NCBI GenBank assembly: GCA_029747015.1
Contig: JAKOGI010000580.1
Location: 226,001-290,000, forward strand
Length of the DNA stretch: 64,000 nucleotides
Source: Carnegiea gigantea
Taxonomy: Eukaryota; Streptophyta; Magnoliopsida; Caryophyllales; Cactaceae
Reading direction: 5' to 3'
The notes beneath the pieces are model-generated. The model did not search any database and was not told the DNA's origin. It was given only the letters and a program-made list of their open reading frames with translations. Position numbers and translations under genes: made by a program. Below are positions 45,610 through 56,618 of the stretch, one piece after another (within the stretch, counting starts at the first letter, position 1; each line of letters begins with the position of its first letter).

Positions 45610-48544
45610 GATGGTATCAGAGCAAGGTCCTGTGACCATAGATCGCGACCTAAGTCTTGCATTGCATATAGTGGTCTAAAAATGCTTTTATGATGAGGTG
45701 CTATTTGATGTGCCCTTCTGTGCAAATGTGTTTTGATATGAAAGTCATTGTGTCAAGTTGGCTATGTGTGGCTTGAGTAAGCTGCTTAATTGAAAGAATG
45801 AGTCGCTTGCTAGGGCAAGCTGAGTGTTAGCACAGTAATGATGGTCTTGTATATATGCTTTAGTGATACCTTGGTGTTTTAAAGCAAAGGTGTAAAGTGT
45901 ACTCGATCTGGATTCAAATGGTTGAAAATGTTTGAGCTCTAAGCTCCTTCTTGTCCTAAGGTACGATTTGTTCCTTGGGCCCCATACGGGAGTGAGCAGA
46001 CGTGTTACATGGTTGGTAGATAAAAGGGCTAGAAGCGGCCTAATTATTTGTCTATCGAAATTCAGAGACATTGAAAGCCAAAGGTCTTCCCAATTAGTGA
46101 GTTAAAGGTTTTGCTCCACATTGGACGATTCTTCTTGCTATATATTTAAACCTTGTTGTTGCTTCTAAAGACGTGCAATTGTATAGCAATGATATTCGAG
46201 TCTTGTTCTATGAGCATAAGTCTCTAGGCGTGACTAAAGGTATTGGATGCTTACATGCCAAATGACCAGTTGTAGGTGAACAATGATTACTCCCCTGACT
46301 GAAAGCTCCTTGGGGCCATGCCCTATTATATAGCGTACATGTCAGCATCTTTTTTAACATGCTGATGTGCATGTCAGTGTGAATGCTAATACCATTTGGA
46401 TATGGCCTAGACTTGGATTGTTGCGTACATGGGGAAGCATCTTTGCATCCTAGCATGTAACCACTATTACCCTTGAGTCAACTCAGCGTCATGCTCGTTG
46501 TGGCATGGAACATTACTCATATGATGGGCTTAATAGTGTCCATATCAACCTTGACACACCTAGAGGGGAGATAAAGGGAAGAATCTGACAGACTTTGGAA
46601 TTGTTGTACTGTATGAATCACCTCACTATCATCGAGGGCGAGGATTTATGCCTCTTTAATACCATTTATGCATGAACACCAAGTGCAGAAGCTGGAATGA
46701 CTCATAGAGAAGGTAGAACCCTTCCACCTGTGCTAAGAATACCTTGGATCCCTACGATTACCTTATGAGACAAATACATTACAAAGCTTCGATGCATGTT
46801 ATAAGACCATTGATGCCATTGGTTTTAGTCCTGGTTAGTTGAATTGATGGCTAGTTCTAATGATTTTGGACGAGCCTCAAGACATACCTGTGGCCCTAGA
46901 TTGCACATGGGGGTTACAAGCAAGAATACTCGTACAGATGCCCTTCGTACGGCATTATTACGAGCCTATGTGCCTTGAAGCAGAATTATAACAATATGAC
47001 CAATGTGAGGACCCCAGAAGCGTGTATAGTTATACGAAACCCTATGTATGGTCACTTGTGTGTTTTATAAGTGGATGGTTTACGAAATAAACCATTTGGT
47101 GCTTGTTAATATGCATTTGACTGGTGCGTTATTGAGTTGATCAAATAAATGTTGCTTTATAGAGTCATCATTGGTTAACCAGTACATAGCACGTAGTCCT
47201 TCTATTGGAGCTGAATGCCTAATGGTGCACCTACTTCATAGCATAAGTGCCTGACTGCGGCCCTTAATGTTTAAATGTTTCCCCCTCTGCATGCATCATT
47301 GAATGGTATGCCAATTGAAATGGAGTTACACATCTTGTATCTGAACTCAGACCAATGTTCTTATGAGTGATTGAGTGGCCAGTTGCTCATATGTCTAGTG
47401 GAAGTATATAGTGAACATAGGAATTTACAATCGCACTCGATTGCCTTGCATATTTTATGCTTTGGCCATATCACCTGCTAACGTACTTATGACCCTACTT
47501 GAATGTGCATCTCTAAGAGCATGTGTATGAAGATGTGGAAAATAAGCCCTTGGAAGGTTCAATTGAGTATCTGGCCTAACGTGGCTGAGCCATTTTGCAT
47601 TATGTGTTGCATGATGAGCTTTATGTGATACATGGTAGATTCATAGAAAAACATGGACAGTGCCCTACTTCCAATGCTATCCCACTATACCCTGGCCTTT
47701 GGGTTTGGATTTCTCTCCCATCCAGTTGTCTGGTGGCGAGACATGACACCATTTTGCATATTATCCCTACTATTTCTTGAGATATGCTTACATATGTATG
47801 TACTTGTTCATGAGCACCATATATATAATGGCTGAACTCAGGTTCATGTAGTGTAACCCTTCATTGAGTTGTGAAGCATCGTTGTCAATGTTAGCAGCGG
47901 AAATAATAATTACATATGTAATGTTCTTGTAAGTTGGTACCAGACATATGTGCTGGACTGCTTTATATTATATGACTGTTGGGCTGCAAGTATTGAATTA
48001 TTAATTCCATGAGATGTTATAATGTGAAAGCGGTCCTACGTAATGCTATGTGATACCCGCATCACTCTAAAGTATCAGTGGAATCACAAGGACAACCATT
48101 CTAAACCTAAAAGTGCTTTAAATCCATGTTTTCGAATGAAACTATCTACGTACGACCCTTAAAAGTTATGACCTGATGTCACACCCTTGGGACTCCAACT
48201 CAGGGCGAGGCATGTGCATAGAGTTCCTTGTCATGATACGAATAGTGTTTAGATGATCCCAAGGTCTGTGCCTCTTTCAAAAGTAAGTTAATAGGGTTTT
48301 CCATGCCAACCCATGTGCCCTCTTCAATGCAAATTACCATCAGCGCCTGAGTGGAGCGAGCAGACGCTTGAAAAGGATGACAAGGTGGTGACTAGATATC
48401 ATACGCTCCTTCTTGATTTTAATTCATTATACGACAGATTTGTGATTCTGTCATGCAGATTACACCATGTGTATGCGCATGTGTGAATGATTTAACTATA
48501 GACCCTCGAATTTCGAGGACGAAATTCTTTTAAGGGGGGAAGGA
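45610..48544 (+). other. non-coding interior of the LARD with polypurine tract
   Basis: About 2.9 kb without a frame above 108 codons and without any gag, protease, RT or integrase motif that I can read on either strand. It ends in CGAGGACGAAATTCTTTTAA then GGGGGGAAGGA (48519-48544), a Tekay-type polypurine tract, right before the 3' LTR. It would be copied as RNA and mobilised by a relative. It may be a decayed coding region, but even remnants are not visible. Confidence 0.75.
45612..45623 (+). other. primer binding site of the LARD
   Basis: TGGTATCAGAGC, identical to the canonical site complementary to initiator Met-tRNA, two bases after the LTR end. Confidence 0.9.
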
Positions 48545-51500
48545 TGTAACGCTCGGGATTTTTATCCCCTTCATTAAGGCGTTTATGCTATTTTACAGCG
48601 TTATAAAATAGTACTTTCGATAGATTGAAATAATATCGATGTGCCTGCTTAAGTACTGTTTTTATTGAGAAGAATATTATTCTTATTCTACTATTATTGA
48701 AGGTTATTATCGGGCACTACATTGACTAGATTCCCGAATATGGTTGGACTGGTAAGCCTTTGGATTAGTCCTGTAATTTATTGAATCGAACATTGGGAAT
48801 AAATTATGATGGGGCAAGTGGATAAGCTCGTATTAATTATGATATAACAAGTGGATAAGCTCGTATTAATTATGATGTGAGAAGTGGATAAGCTCGTATT
48901 AATTATGATGTGACGAGGTAAGTATCCACAACAAAAGGAAAAAAGGAAAAAGAAAAAAATAAAAATTTAAAGGGGTGGAAGCCCCTGTCTCGGGAAAAAA
49001 AGGGAGAGAGAATCGCGAAGTGGGGGGGCTCTTCGACCCCTGGCCCGCGACCCCCGCACACACTCACGCCGGGAGAGAGAGGGGGAGAGAGAGAGAGGAG
49101 GTGGGCAGCCGGCGACCGGCCGACGTGTGTGGGGCCGTCCCACACCCCGACCGTCCCTTGACCGGCCAGCGAGACAGAGCCAGACAGCAGAGAAGGGAGC
49201 CGTCGGTCAAGGTCTGGGGGCCCCGACCCCTCGCGACTGCCACCAGCACGGCCAGCCTCACCGGACGCCGGCGACACGGCCGTGAACGGAGTAGGCCGAG
49301 GAAGAGAAAGGCAACAGCAACGGAAGGAACCGAGCCCACACCGAACCAACCCAAGCCAAGCCCTAAAACGGGTCCCTTAGCTTGGATTCAAGGTGGGTCC
49401 CCTCTTCCTCCTATTTATTGCTAATTTCGATGCAATTTATTGATTATTGATTATAGTTCGTTCCGGTTGAAGTCGAGCAGATTATTAGTGATTTAAGCAA
49501 ATTATAGCGTAAATTGAATGATACTATATATATATATATATTAGTCGTACTGAACTAAAGTTTATCGATTATATATAGTTTATCGATTATATGTCGTTTA
49601 TCGCTTATATAGTTTATCGATTATATGAACTTTATTGAGTATATCAAGTCTATCGATTATATAGGTTATCGATTATATGAAATTCATTTAAAGTTTACCG
49701 ATTGTATATAGTTTATCGATTGTATGTCGTTTATCAATTATATAAAGTTTATCGATTACATGAAGTCTATTGATTATATGAAATTTATCGATTATATGAA
49801 GTTTATCGATTATATGAAGTTTATCGATTATATAAAGTTTCCCGATTATATGAAGTTTATTCATTATATAATCGATTATATGAAATCTATCGATTATATA
49901 TGTTTATCGATTATATGTGATTTATCAATTATATGAGATTTATCGACTATATAAAGTTTATTGATTACATGAAGTTTATCGAGTTTATGTAATTTATCGA
50001 TTATGCGTATATATTACAGTGAATGTTGAAATTAATTGCAGTCGTGTGGATTGCGTGATGATGTTGAGAATGGAGTGGTAAAATGATTTTATGACGTGAT
50101 CATACATGCTATGTGAAACCTTTTCCCTGAATTAAGGAATGCGCGAGATGTCGTTGATGTCAAGTTTCAGAGATCTTTAAAAGTCCATAAACGATTATTC
50201 GTATGATTTCAAAGCGTTTCTAAATGTTTATTTATTGCCTATTTTAATTGACAAGTCATTGGTCATGAGATAATCTTAATTCACCGAGCTGCTCAATTGA
50301 ATAAGGTAAACAACCAGTTAGCAGGTCTAGGAATCCTTTAAGAAAGGACTTAAGTCTTAAGCGTCCGATTATGTCGTACCCATTGCTATTATCGAAGTTT
50401 ACATGAGTAATTCAAGTTCAATGTTCATTGTTCTGCCAGAAGGCAGAAATGCAAGTTCAATGTTCATTGTTCTGCCAGAAGGTAGAAATTCAAGGGTCAA
50501 TGTTCATTGCCTGCCAGAAGGCAGTAATTCAAGTTCAATGTTCATTGTTCTGCCAAAAGGCGGAAATGCAAGTTCAATGTTCATTGTTCGGCTAGAAGGC
50601 AGAAATTCAAGGGTCAATGTTCGTTGCCTACCAGAAGGCAATAATTCAAGTTCAATGTTCATTGTTCTGCCAAAAGGCAGAAATGCAAGTTCAATGTTCA
50701 TTGTTCTGCCAGAAAACAGGAACCCAAGGTTCAATGTTCATTGTTCTGCCAGAAGGCAGAAATTCAATTTCAGTGATTCAATGTTTTGTCAGAAGGCAGA
50801 GAATGCAAAGTTTAGTAATTCAGTCATTCAAAGTTCAAAGTTTCATAGTTCTGTCAATAGGCATAAGTTTCAAAGTTTAATAGTCCAGTCAATAGGAAGA
50901 AAATTCAAAATGCATATGTCCTATAGTTCTGCCAACCGGCGGTAGAGTCACAGTCACATGTTATAAGCCCGTTAACTGGTAGAAAAACCAGGCAAGGGGA
51001 CTTCCAGTGCATATGATAGTTTATAAAGCATCATACTTTTAATAAACAAACATGTGATTTAAAGCAGAGTCCAGTGAAATTCAAAGGTTATATGGCTATA
51101 TTATTGGTTCACTACCCATATGACATGGTTATATGTTCTATCTTATGATTATTGTTCTACGTCTTATCAAAGACGCCTACTCATGCATGTAGACTGTTGC
51201 TATATAGTATAGTGAAACCAATAAACGTCCAGCGTAATGTTCAGTGTCCAATGTCTAAGGTTCAATGTTCAATGTTTAATAATCAACGTCCACTGGGTGT
51301 TGTTCATAGTTTTTACGAATTCATAGTTCATACGAAATGTTCCATGGCCAACGTTCAAGGTGCAATGTCTAATGTTCAATGTTCATTATTTATTGTTCAA
51401 CGTGCAAAGTTTAATATTCAGTGTTCATTGTTTATTGATCAATGTGCAATGTTAACATTCAATGCGTTTTAATGACTCTTTACGTTATAGATTATATGAA

Positions 51501-52363
51501 ATGAAATAAGCCTTTCATAACAGAAATCCCGACAAGTGATGTTTAAGGGTTAAAACTCTTTCTTTTCATTGAATTTAAGAGTTTATATGAATTTCTTATG
51601 GTAAGTTTATTGAGCATGGCTATTTTAGAGTTTAAGTTGTTGGAGCGACTGCTATTTCCCTTGCTTCGCTTTGTGGTTTAAATACACGGCAAGGTAAGTG
51701 AGTTCTTCGAGGAAAGGAATTACGAACAACTTTGTAAGTTATTCTTGCATTTAAAGTATTGTTTTGGGACAGGGGGTTATCCACTGAGCGATTGTTGCTC
51801 ATTCCCATCTATTATTGTTGTTCCCTTCCCAGGTTTATGAAATATCAGGTAAAGGTCGGGCCAAGTAAGCCGAGATGGATTACTGCTGTCCTAGGAATAA
51901 AACTACATGCCCTTCATGTGAGCTGCAAGTTGTATTATGATGTATGGTTTATTGTTATGTAATTTAAGTCCTTGTGTGCCTGTGTTGCATATTATCTAGA
52001 GTCGCTCCGTACGGCCATGTGAGCTGATCATCGTTTAACTAAGGTTATTTATAGTTGGGATGTAACCCCAGTACTCCGGTCGTGTGGTCCGTGGAGTTGT
52101 ACTTTTATTGTTCCATTGTTTTAGTATTGAGCCGTGCTGGTTGCTATGCTCCGGGCGGGTGGCCCGTAGAGCCGTGAACTCCGGCAGGTAGCCGTTGAGT
52201 TGGTTTTATTACTGCGTTTAATTGTAGGGAATTTAATGTAAGGCTTTAACCTGGAAAACGGTCAGTTTTTAGGGAAAACTCTGTCCGTTTCGTCCCAAAA
52301 TTTCAAGGAAAAAAAAACAAAGTATAATGTTAATACTCCTAACCTAGGGTTGGGGGCATTACA
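48545..52363 (+). repeat. 3' LTR of the LARD
   Basis: It starts TGTAACGCTCGGG and ends GGGGGCATTACA. It is collinear with the 5' LTR. The main length difference is the 39-bp array at 50409-50805, ten units against six. Also present: 33-bp repeats (48802-48918), GC-rich block (48970-49390), 18-bp array (49558-50000) and the GTTCAATGT zone (51240-51470). The 180-codon frame at 50403-50945 is the 39-bp array read through and is not a gene. Confidence 0.88.
50409..50805 (+). repeat. 39-bp tandem array with hairpin core, LARD 3' LTR, 10 units
   Basis: Ten units of the same 39-bp repeat. Units 3-5 and 6-8 form two copies of a three-unit block of about 118 bp (each begins GGGTCAATGTTC and contains CTGCCAAAAGGC), so the extra length arose by duplication of a higher-order block. 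Several units have lost the pairing of CTGCC/GGCAG. Confidence 0.78.
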
Positions 52364-52368
52364 GAAAC

Positions 52369-52567
52369 TTTAGGTTTATTCATTAACTTTAAATTCATCT
52401 TAACTACGTTTGTAGATATAGCTATGGTTTGATTAAATGGGGAAATTATTTAGTTATGTTGATTTAACTGTGATTTCTTCCATCGTCCCTGAGGAGAGGA
52501 CCCTCAAATAATACGACGATAGTCGTATACTTGCGGCCTTATATTTTTCACACAAAATTATCGTACG
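52369..52567 (+). repeat. array LTR 4, right part
   Basis: Continues LTR 4 after the LARD with TTTAGGTTTATTCATTAAC and ends ATTATCGTACG (last base A to G). It is followed by the mutated primer site TGGCCCC at 52574. With 40484-41930 it gives an LTR of about 1.65 kb, matching the others. Confidence 0.85.
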
Positions 52568-52816
52568 AGTTTTTGGCCCCATTGTCAGGACAGCGGCATG
52601 AGATTTGGATCATGCTTTCTTTTTCTTTGTTGCTTTTTTATTTGTTGAACAAGATTTTCTTGCTTTCTTTATTTAAAAGCTAAGTGTGACTTAGCTTAGT
52701 TACTTCTTGAAATCCAAAAAATGTCCAAAAAATTAGAAAAATTTAAAACTTGAAAAAAACTTGAAAAACCTGAAAAACCCCTCAAAATTAAAAATTTAGA
52801 TAAAATTTAAAAACAA

Positions 52817-54300
52817 ATGGTAATTTTCTATTTCCCTCGGCGTGAGCATGAAATAGTGTGGCAATATTTGAGTAAATTGAAAGAATTTCGTACTTAATGC
52901 ATTGATCATTATATTAAGAAATAGAAAATTTGCCAAGTGATCTTTGAGGGTCTTAATGATGAATATGAGGCCCATGTTGAGATTATGTACCCTGGGGGTT
53001 TGGTTTAATTGTTCACTAAGACTCCTGATGAAATTTGGGATTTTTTAAGAATTTCGCTCATGATGCATGGGAGCATGACAATGCTTGAGAGACCTTTAGT
53101 CACCCCCCTCCCAACCCTTATATGATGTATGCTACACCTTTATATGGGTGTCAATTTGGGGGTTTATCTTATGAGCACTCTCATGCTCCATGTGCTCCTA
53201 TTTCATATGATTGTTGTGATGCCTTTGATGTTGATAGCTGTTCATTGCTTGGTAGAGCACATAGATTAGAGGCATTGGCTGCCTTTAATGAGGATATTGA
53301 CTTACAGAGTTTACTCCAAACTGATGTTAGTTTAGGCTCTCCTGTACCTGAGGTTAGGTCTTTTGATGACTCTGATGTTAGGAGTGAGACACCGATTCCT
53401 TTAAAGCTTGATTGCTATGGTGATACACATTCTGATGACCTTGAGGTTTCGAATGATCCCTTATCACCTTCTGCATCCCCCCTTGAGACTAGCACACCTT
53501 TGGACACCTTTGTGGATGTCCTATCATGCCCGACTCATCTCTTCCTTTGGCTTCCTTAGAAGACCTCGAGAAGGGCGATGAATTTGAAACTGATGCTGGT
53601 TTAGATGATCAGTGTAGCATATTAGTTGAGTCAAATGATACTTTTTCTAAAGAGCATTCTTTTGATGAACCTTCTGATGTGGAGTTTGGTGAGGTTTCAC
53701 CTCACAACAAGCTTATTAATCCCTTTTTTGATGAATCTTCCCCTAACTTAGCTCCCTACCCTCCTATTTCATCCCTTGTTCTCCCCCCGCCATTTTTCCT
53801 TCTTTAAACCCTCTCGAGTCTATTTTTGTTGAGTCTGAGACGTTTGTGCTTAGTAGTCCTTGTTTAGATCAGACTCTTGATGATAGTGATATAGATAGAC
53901 TCGAGGATCACTTTGAGATGAAGGACATGACTTTAGGCCGTCCTTTGAGCTTTGATTTTCATATTTCCTTTGAATTGCCTTGCTTTGGTCCTCTTCCCTC
54001 CCCTTTTAGAGATTATGTGTTTCATTTTGATCATTCAGATAACTCTCGATTGCGTATGCATTCATATGGCTGTATCTTTGTTAGACCATTGACTTGTGCA
54101 TATGATTTTACATATACACATCTCTCGTCTAATTGGGCTCAGAGCTTAGATAAGCTCAAGAGAGCATTGAGTTGTATTGCATTTATCCACTTTATTTTGG
54201 CTCCACGTCATGTTTCCAACTATTTGCATTTCTATGAGGATTGTGCTTGATTATTTGACAAGCTGCTTCGAGCTTTAGTGGGTTTTGATGTGAGTAGCAG
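52817..54300 (+). pseudogene. gag-like gene, array unit 4
   Basis: ATG at 52817 (MVIFYFPRREHEIVW). The shared nonsense codon is at 52895. Open pieces: 53122-53559 (contains FDVDSCSLLGRAHRLEAL; the zinc-knuckle-like His-Asp pair is deleted here), 53526-53807 (acidic part) and 53846-54250 (C-terminal helix, LKRALSCIAFIHFILAPRHV). Frameshifts occur near 53055, 53520 and 53790. It is more decayed than unit 3. Confidence 0.65.
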
Positions 54301-54699
54301 CTTATGAGTTGTGGTGGAGCGGCTGATACTCCATGGTCCTCCTCAATACCATCTAAGCAAGGCGGTTAGTTTGGGTACAATCAGTACCCAACCTGGTATC
54401 ATCGTTACACCCTCTTCCGTACTCTCCTTTCTCATTTCTTTTCTTTCTTTTTGTACTTAGTTGTAGATATTTAGGATTGACTTCTTTTCTTTTCGTACTT
54501 AGTTGTGGATATTTAGAATTGCGATTATGTGAGTGATCGATCTTGAGGAGAAATTTTGGATTTATTGAGTCGTGTTAGCTATGATCACCCTTGGTTGTTG
54601 TGTGTTTTGTTTTGTGAATAGTTGTTAGTTGTGGATATCTAGAATCATGAGTAGTTGTGGATATCTAGGGTTGTCCTTGTGCATGTTTCAGTCATACGT

Positions 54700-55375
54700 G
54701 TTTTTGTTTACTTGGTTTTGTAAGTTTTGCTTTTCTTTGACTTTTTTTTTGGTTCAATATTTTGGTTTTGTTTTAGTTATGTGTGTTCTATTTTCTTTTT
54801 AGCATTTTAGTGGTTTTGCTTTGGTTTTGTATTTTGTTGTTCTTTTCTTTTGAGTCTTGTTTTGTTTCAGTTTCTCTTTTCTTTTATCTTGTATTTGGTA
54901 GTTCCTTGCTATGTTGGGCACTTTTGTTTTTTTAGGATGTTTTAGTTTTGTTTTGTGCATTGGTTGTGTGCTTTTGTAAATAGGTGATTAGTGGTTCCTT
55001 TTTGTTCCATTGGTTTTTCTTTTCTTTTTTGTCTTGCTTTTTATTTAGTAGGCCCTTGGTCTTGTTTTATTTTTATTTTGGCCATTATGTGTGTTTTGGT
55101 CTACTTTTGTTTTGGTTTGATTTGGTTGGTTCGGTTTTGGTCTTGGTCTTGGTCTTGTTTTGTTTTAAAGTTGGTTTTTTTTCTTTCTTGTTTAATTTTG
55201 ATTTTGGTGATTTTGATTTGATTTTTAGTTTGTTCTTTATTTGCTTTCTTTTGTGATGTTTGTTTTTGGTTTTTGTAAATATTTGTGTTTGCTTTTGTTT
55301 TGGTTTTAGCTGTGGTTGTGATTTTGATTTTGGTGATTTTAGGTCTTGGTTTTGCTTTTGATTTTCGTCGTGACC
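54700..55375 (+). repeat. G/T-rich low-complexity tract, array unit 4
   Basis: Fourth copy of the TTTTG/GGTTTTG tract, same position after gag. ORFs at 54984-55256 and 54991-55221 are artefacts. Confidence 0.8.
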
Positions 55376-56618
55376 TAGTTTGTATATACTTGTGACTCTA
55401 TGTTGGTTTTATGGTTGTATAGCTTATGTAATTGCTTTTCGGCGCCTCAGTTCCCATAATGAGGACATTGTGAAGTTTTGGTGTGCGGGTGAGGTGCCCA
55501 TCTGTACATATTTTTCAAAAATTTTCAAAATTCAAAAAATTTTCTTTTTCTTTTGGGGTTTTGTGTGCTTTCTTGGGCGATTGTATTCCCATGTTGTTGG
55601 GTTACTCAGTTATATGTAAATAGACTTTGCATGATGAGATATCTAGTTGAGAATGTAGATTCGATTTTTTATAATAACCCTGTCTCATATGTGTGATTTT
55701 GTGCCACCTTGTGTACTTTTCCATCAATTCTTAAGGTCTTGTTGTTAAGTTGGCATGTGAACTCTTTGTTTGCCGAAATTGCCTATTGGGCTCCCGAAAA
55801 ATTGCAAAAAAAAAGGAAAAAAGAAAAAGCTTAAAAAGTGAATAAAAACCCGAGCGCCAATGTTTATAGCCGCTATCTTCATTTCTTTTCTTTAATTGGC
55901 TTGAATATGTATTATTTTACCTAATTTCACATCTATTTAGGCAATGAAATAACTGATTTGTACAATCGAGTAAAACCCCTTTTTAGGGAAATCCTGAATA
56001 TTTATAAGTCAGGCAGGTTTAGAGTGTGCGCGTTATTATTCTTGGAAAAAAAAAGAAGGAAAAAACATGAAAAAAAAGGGGAAAAAAGGAGCAAATAACA
56101 TAATTTGGCAAGGAAAGGGGGATCATGTCGAAGTTAGCAACTTGATTCATAAGGATTTATACACATTAGCACATACATCAAGGTATACGTATTATTGTAT
56201 ATTGTGTGCAGGGTGAAAAATGAGAGTCGAAATGCTTCTTTCAACTTAGATGTCTTCTGATTGTACATTTTGTTTGTATATAGTTTGATAACTTGGTTGA
56301 TAGGGTGTTGCAATTCCCTAGATTGTGTACTTGATTTCCCCATTACTCGTATATGTGCTTTTGTTTTGGAAATAAAAAAACAAAAAGATTTTTCTTTGTT
56401 CTTGAAATAATTTTATGGGTATTTTACTTGAAAACCTTCATGAGACCTCACTCGCCCACTTGGGAAACCGAGGGGTTTAAAAGGCTTGTTGCATACACTA
56501 AATCAACTGTAATTCCTACGAAAGTGAGTTAGGACGTTCTTTTTCTTATTTTCCGTTTCTTTTTAGGTAGTTTAGTTGTTTTATCCGAGGAAGACCAAAA
56601 TCTTGATGTGGGGCTATT
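55376..56618 (+). other. 3' non-coding part and polypurine tract, array unit 4
   Basis: Full-length version with the CCCATAATGAGGACATTGTGA block (55453), A-rich runs (55805-55840, 56045-56090) and the GGGATCATGTCGAAGTTAGC phrase. It ends AAAATCTTGATGTGGGG before LTR 5. Confidence 0.7.

Larger units (their letters stand above)
41931..52363 (+). mobile_element. LARD-type LTR retrotransposon inserted in array LTR 4
   Basis: Complete element of 10,433 bp: LTRs of 3,679 and 3,819 bp, initiator Met-tRNA primer site, 2.9-kb interior without credible gag or pol, polypurine tract, and a perfect GAAAC duplication (41926-41930 and 52364-52368). Very long LTRs with a non-coding interior are the definition of LARDs. 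The primer site and the CGAGGACGAAATTC...GGGGGGAAGGA tract are those of Tekay-type chromoviruses, its likely source of enzymes. Strand is set by primer site on the left and polypurine tract on the right. Confidence 0.88.

Noticed and set aside
45610..48544. Protein-coding interior of the LARD
   Set aside because: No frame exceeds 108 codons and no gag or pol motif is visible on either strand.
50403..50945. 180-codon open frame with repeating SSMFIVLPEGRN units
   Set aside because: It is the 39-bp tandem array (13 codons per unit) read through; the period is divisible by three, so a frame stays open without selection. The 5' LTR counterpart is broken.
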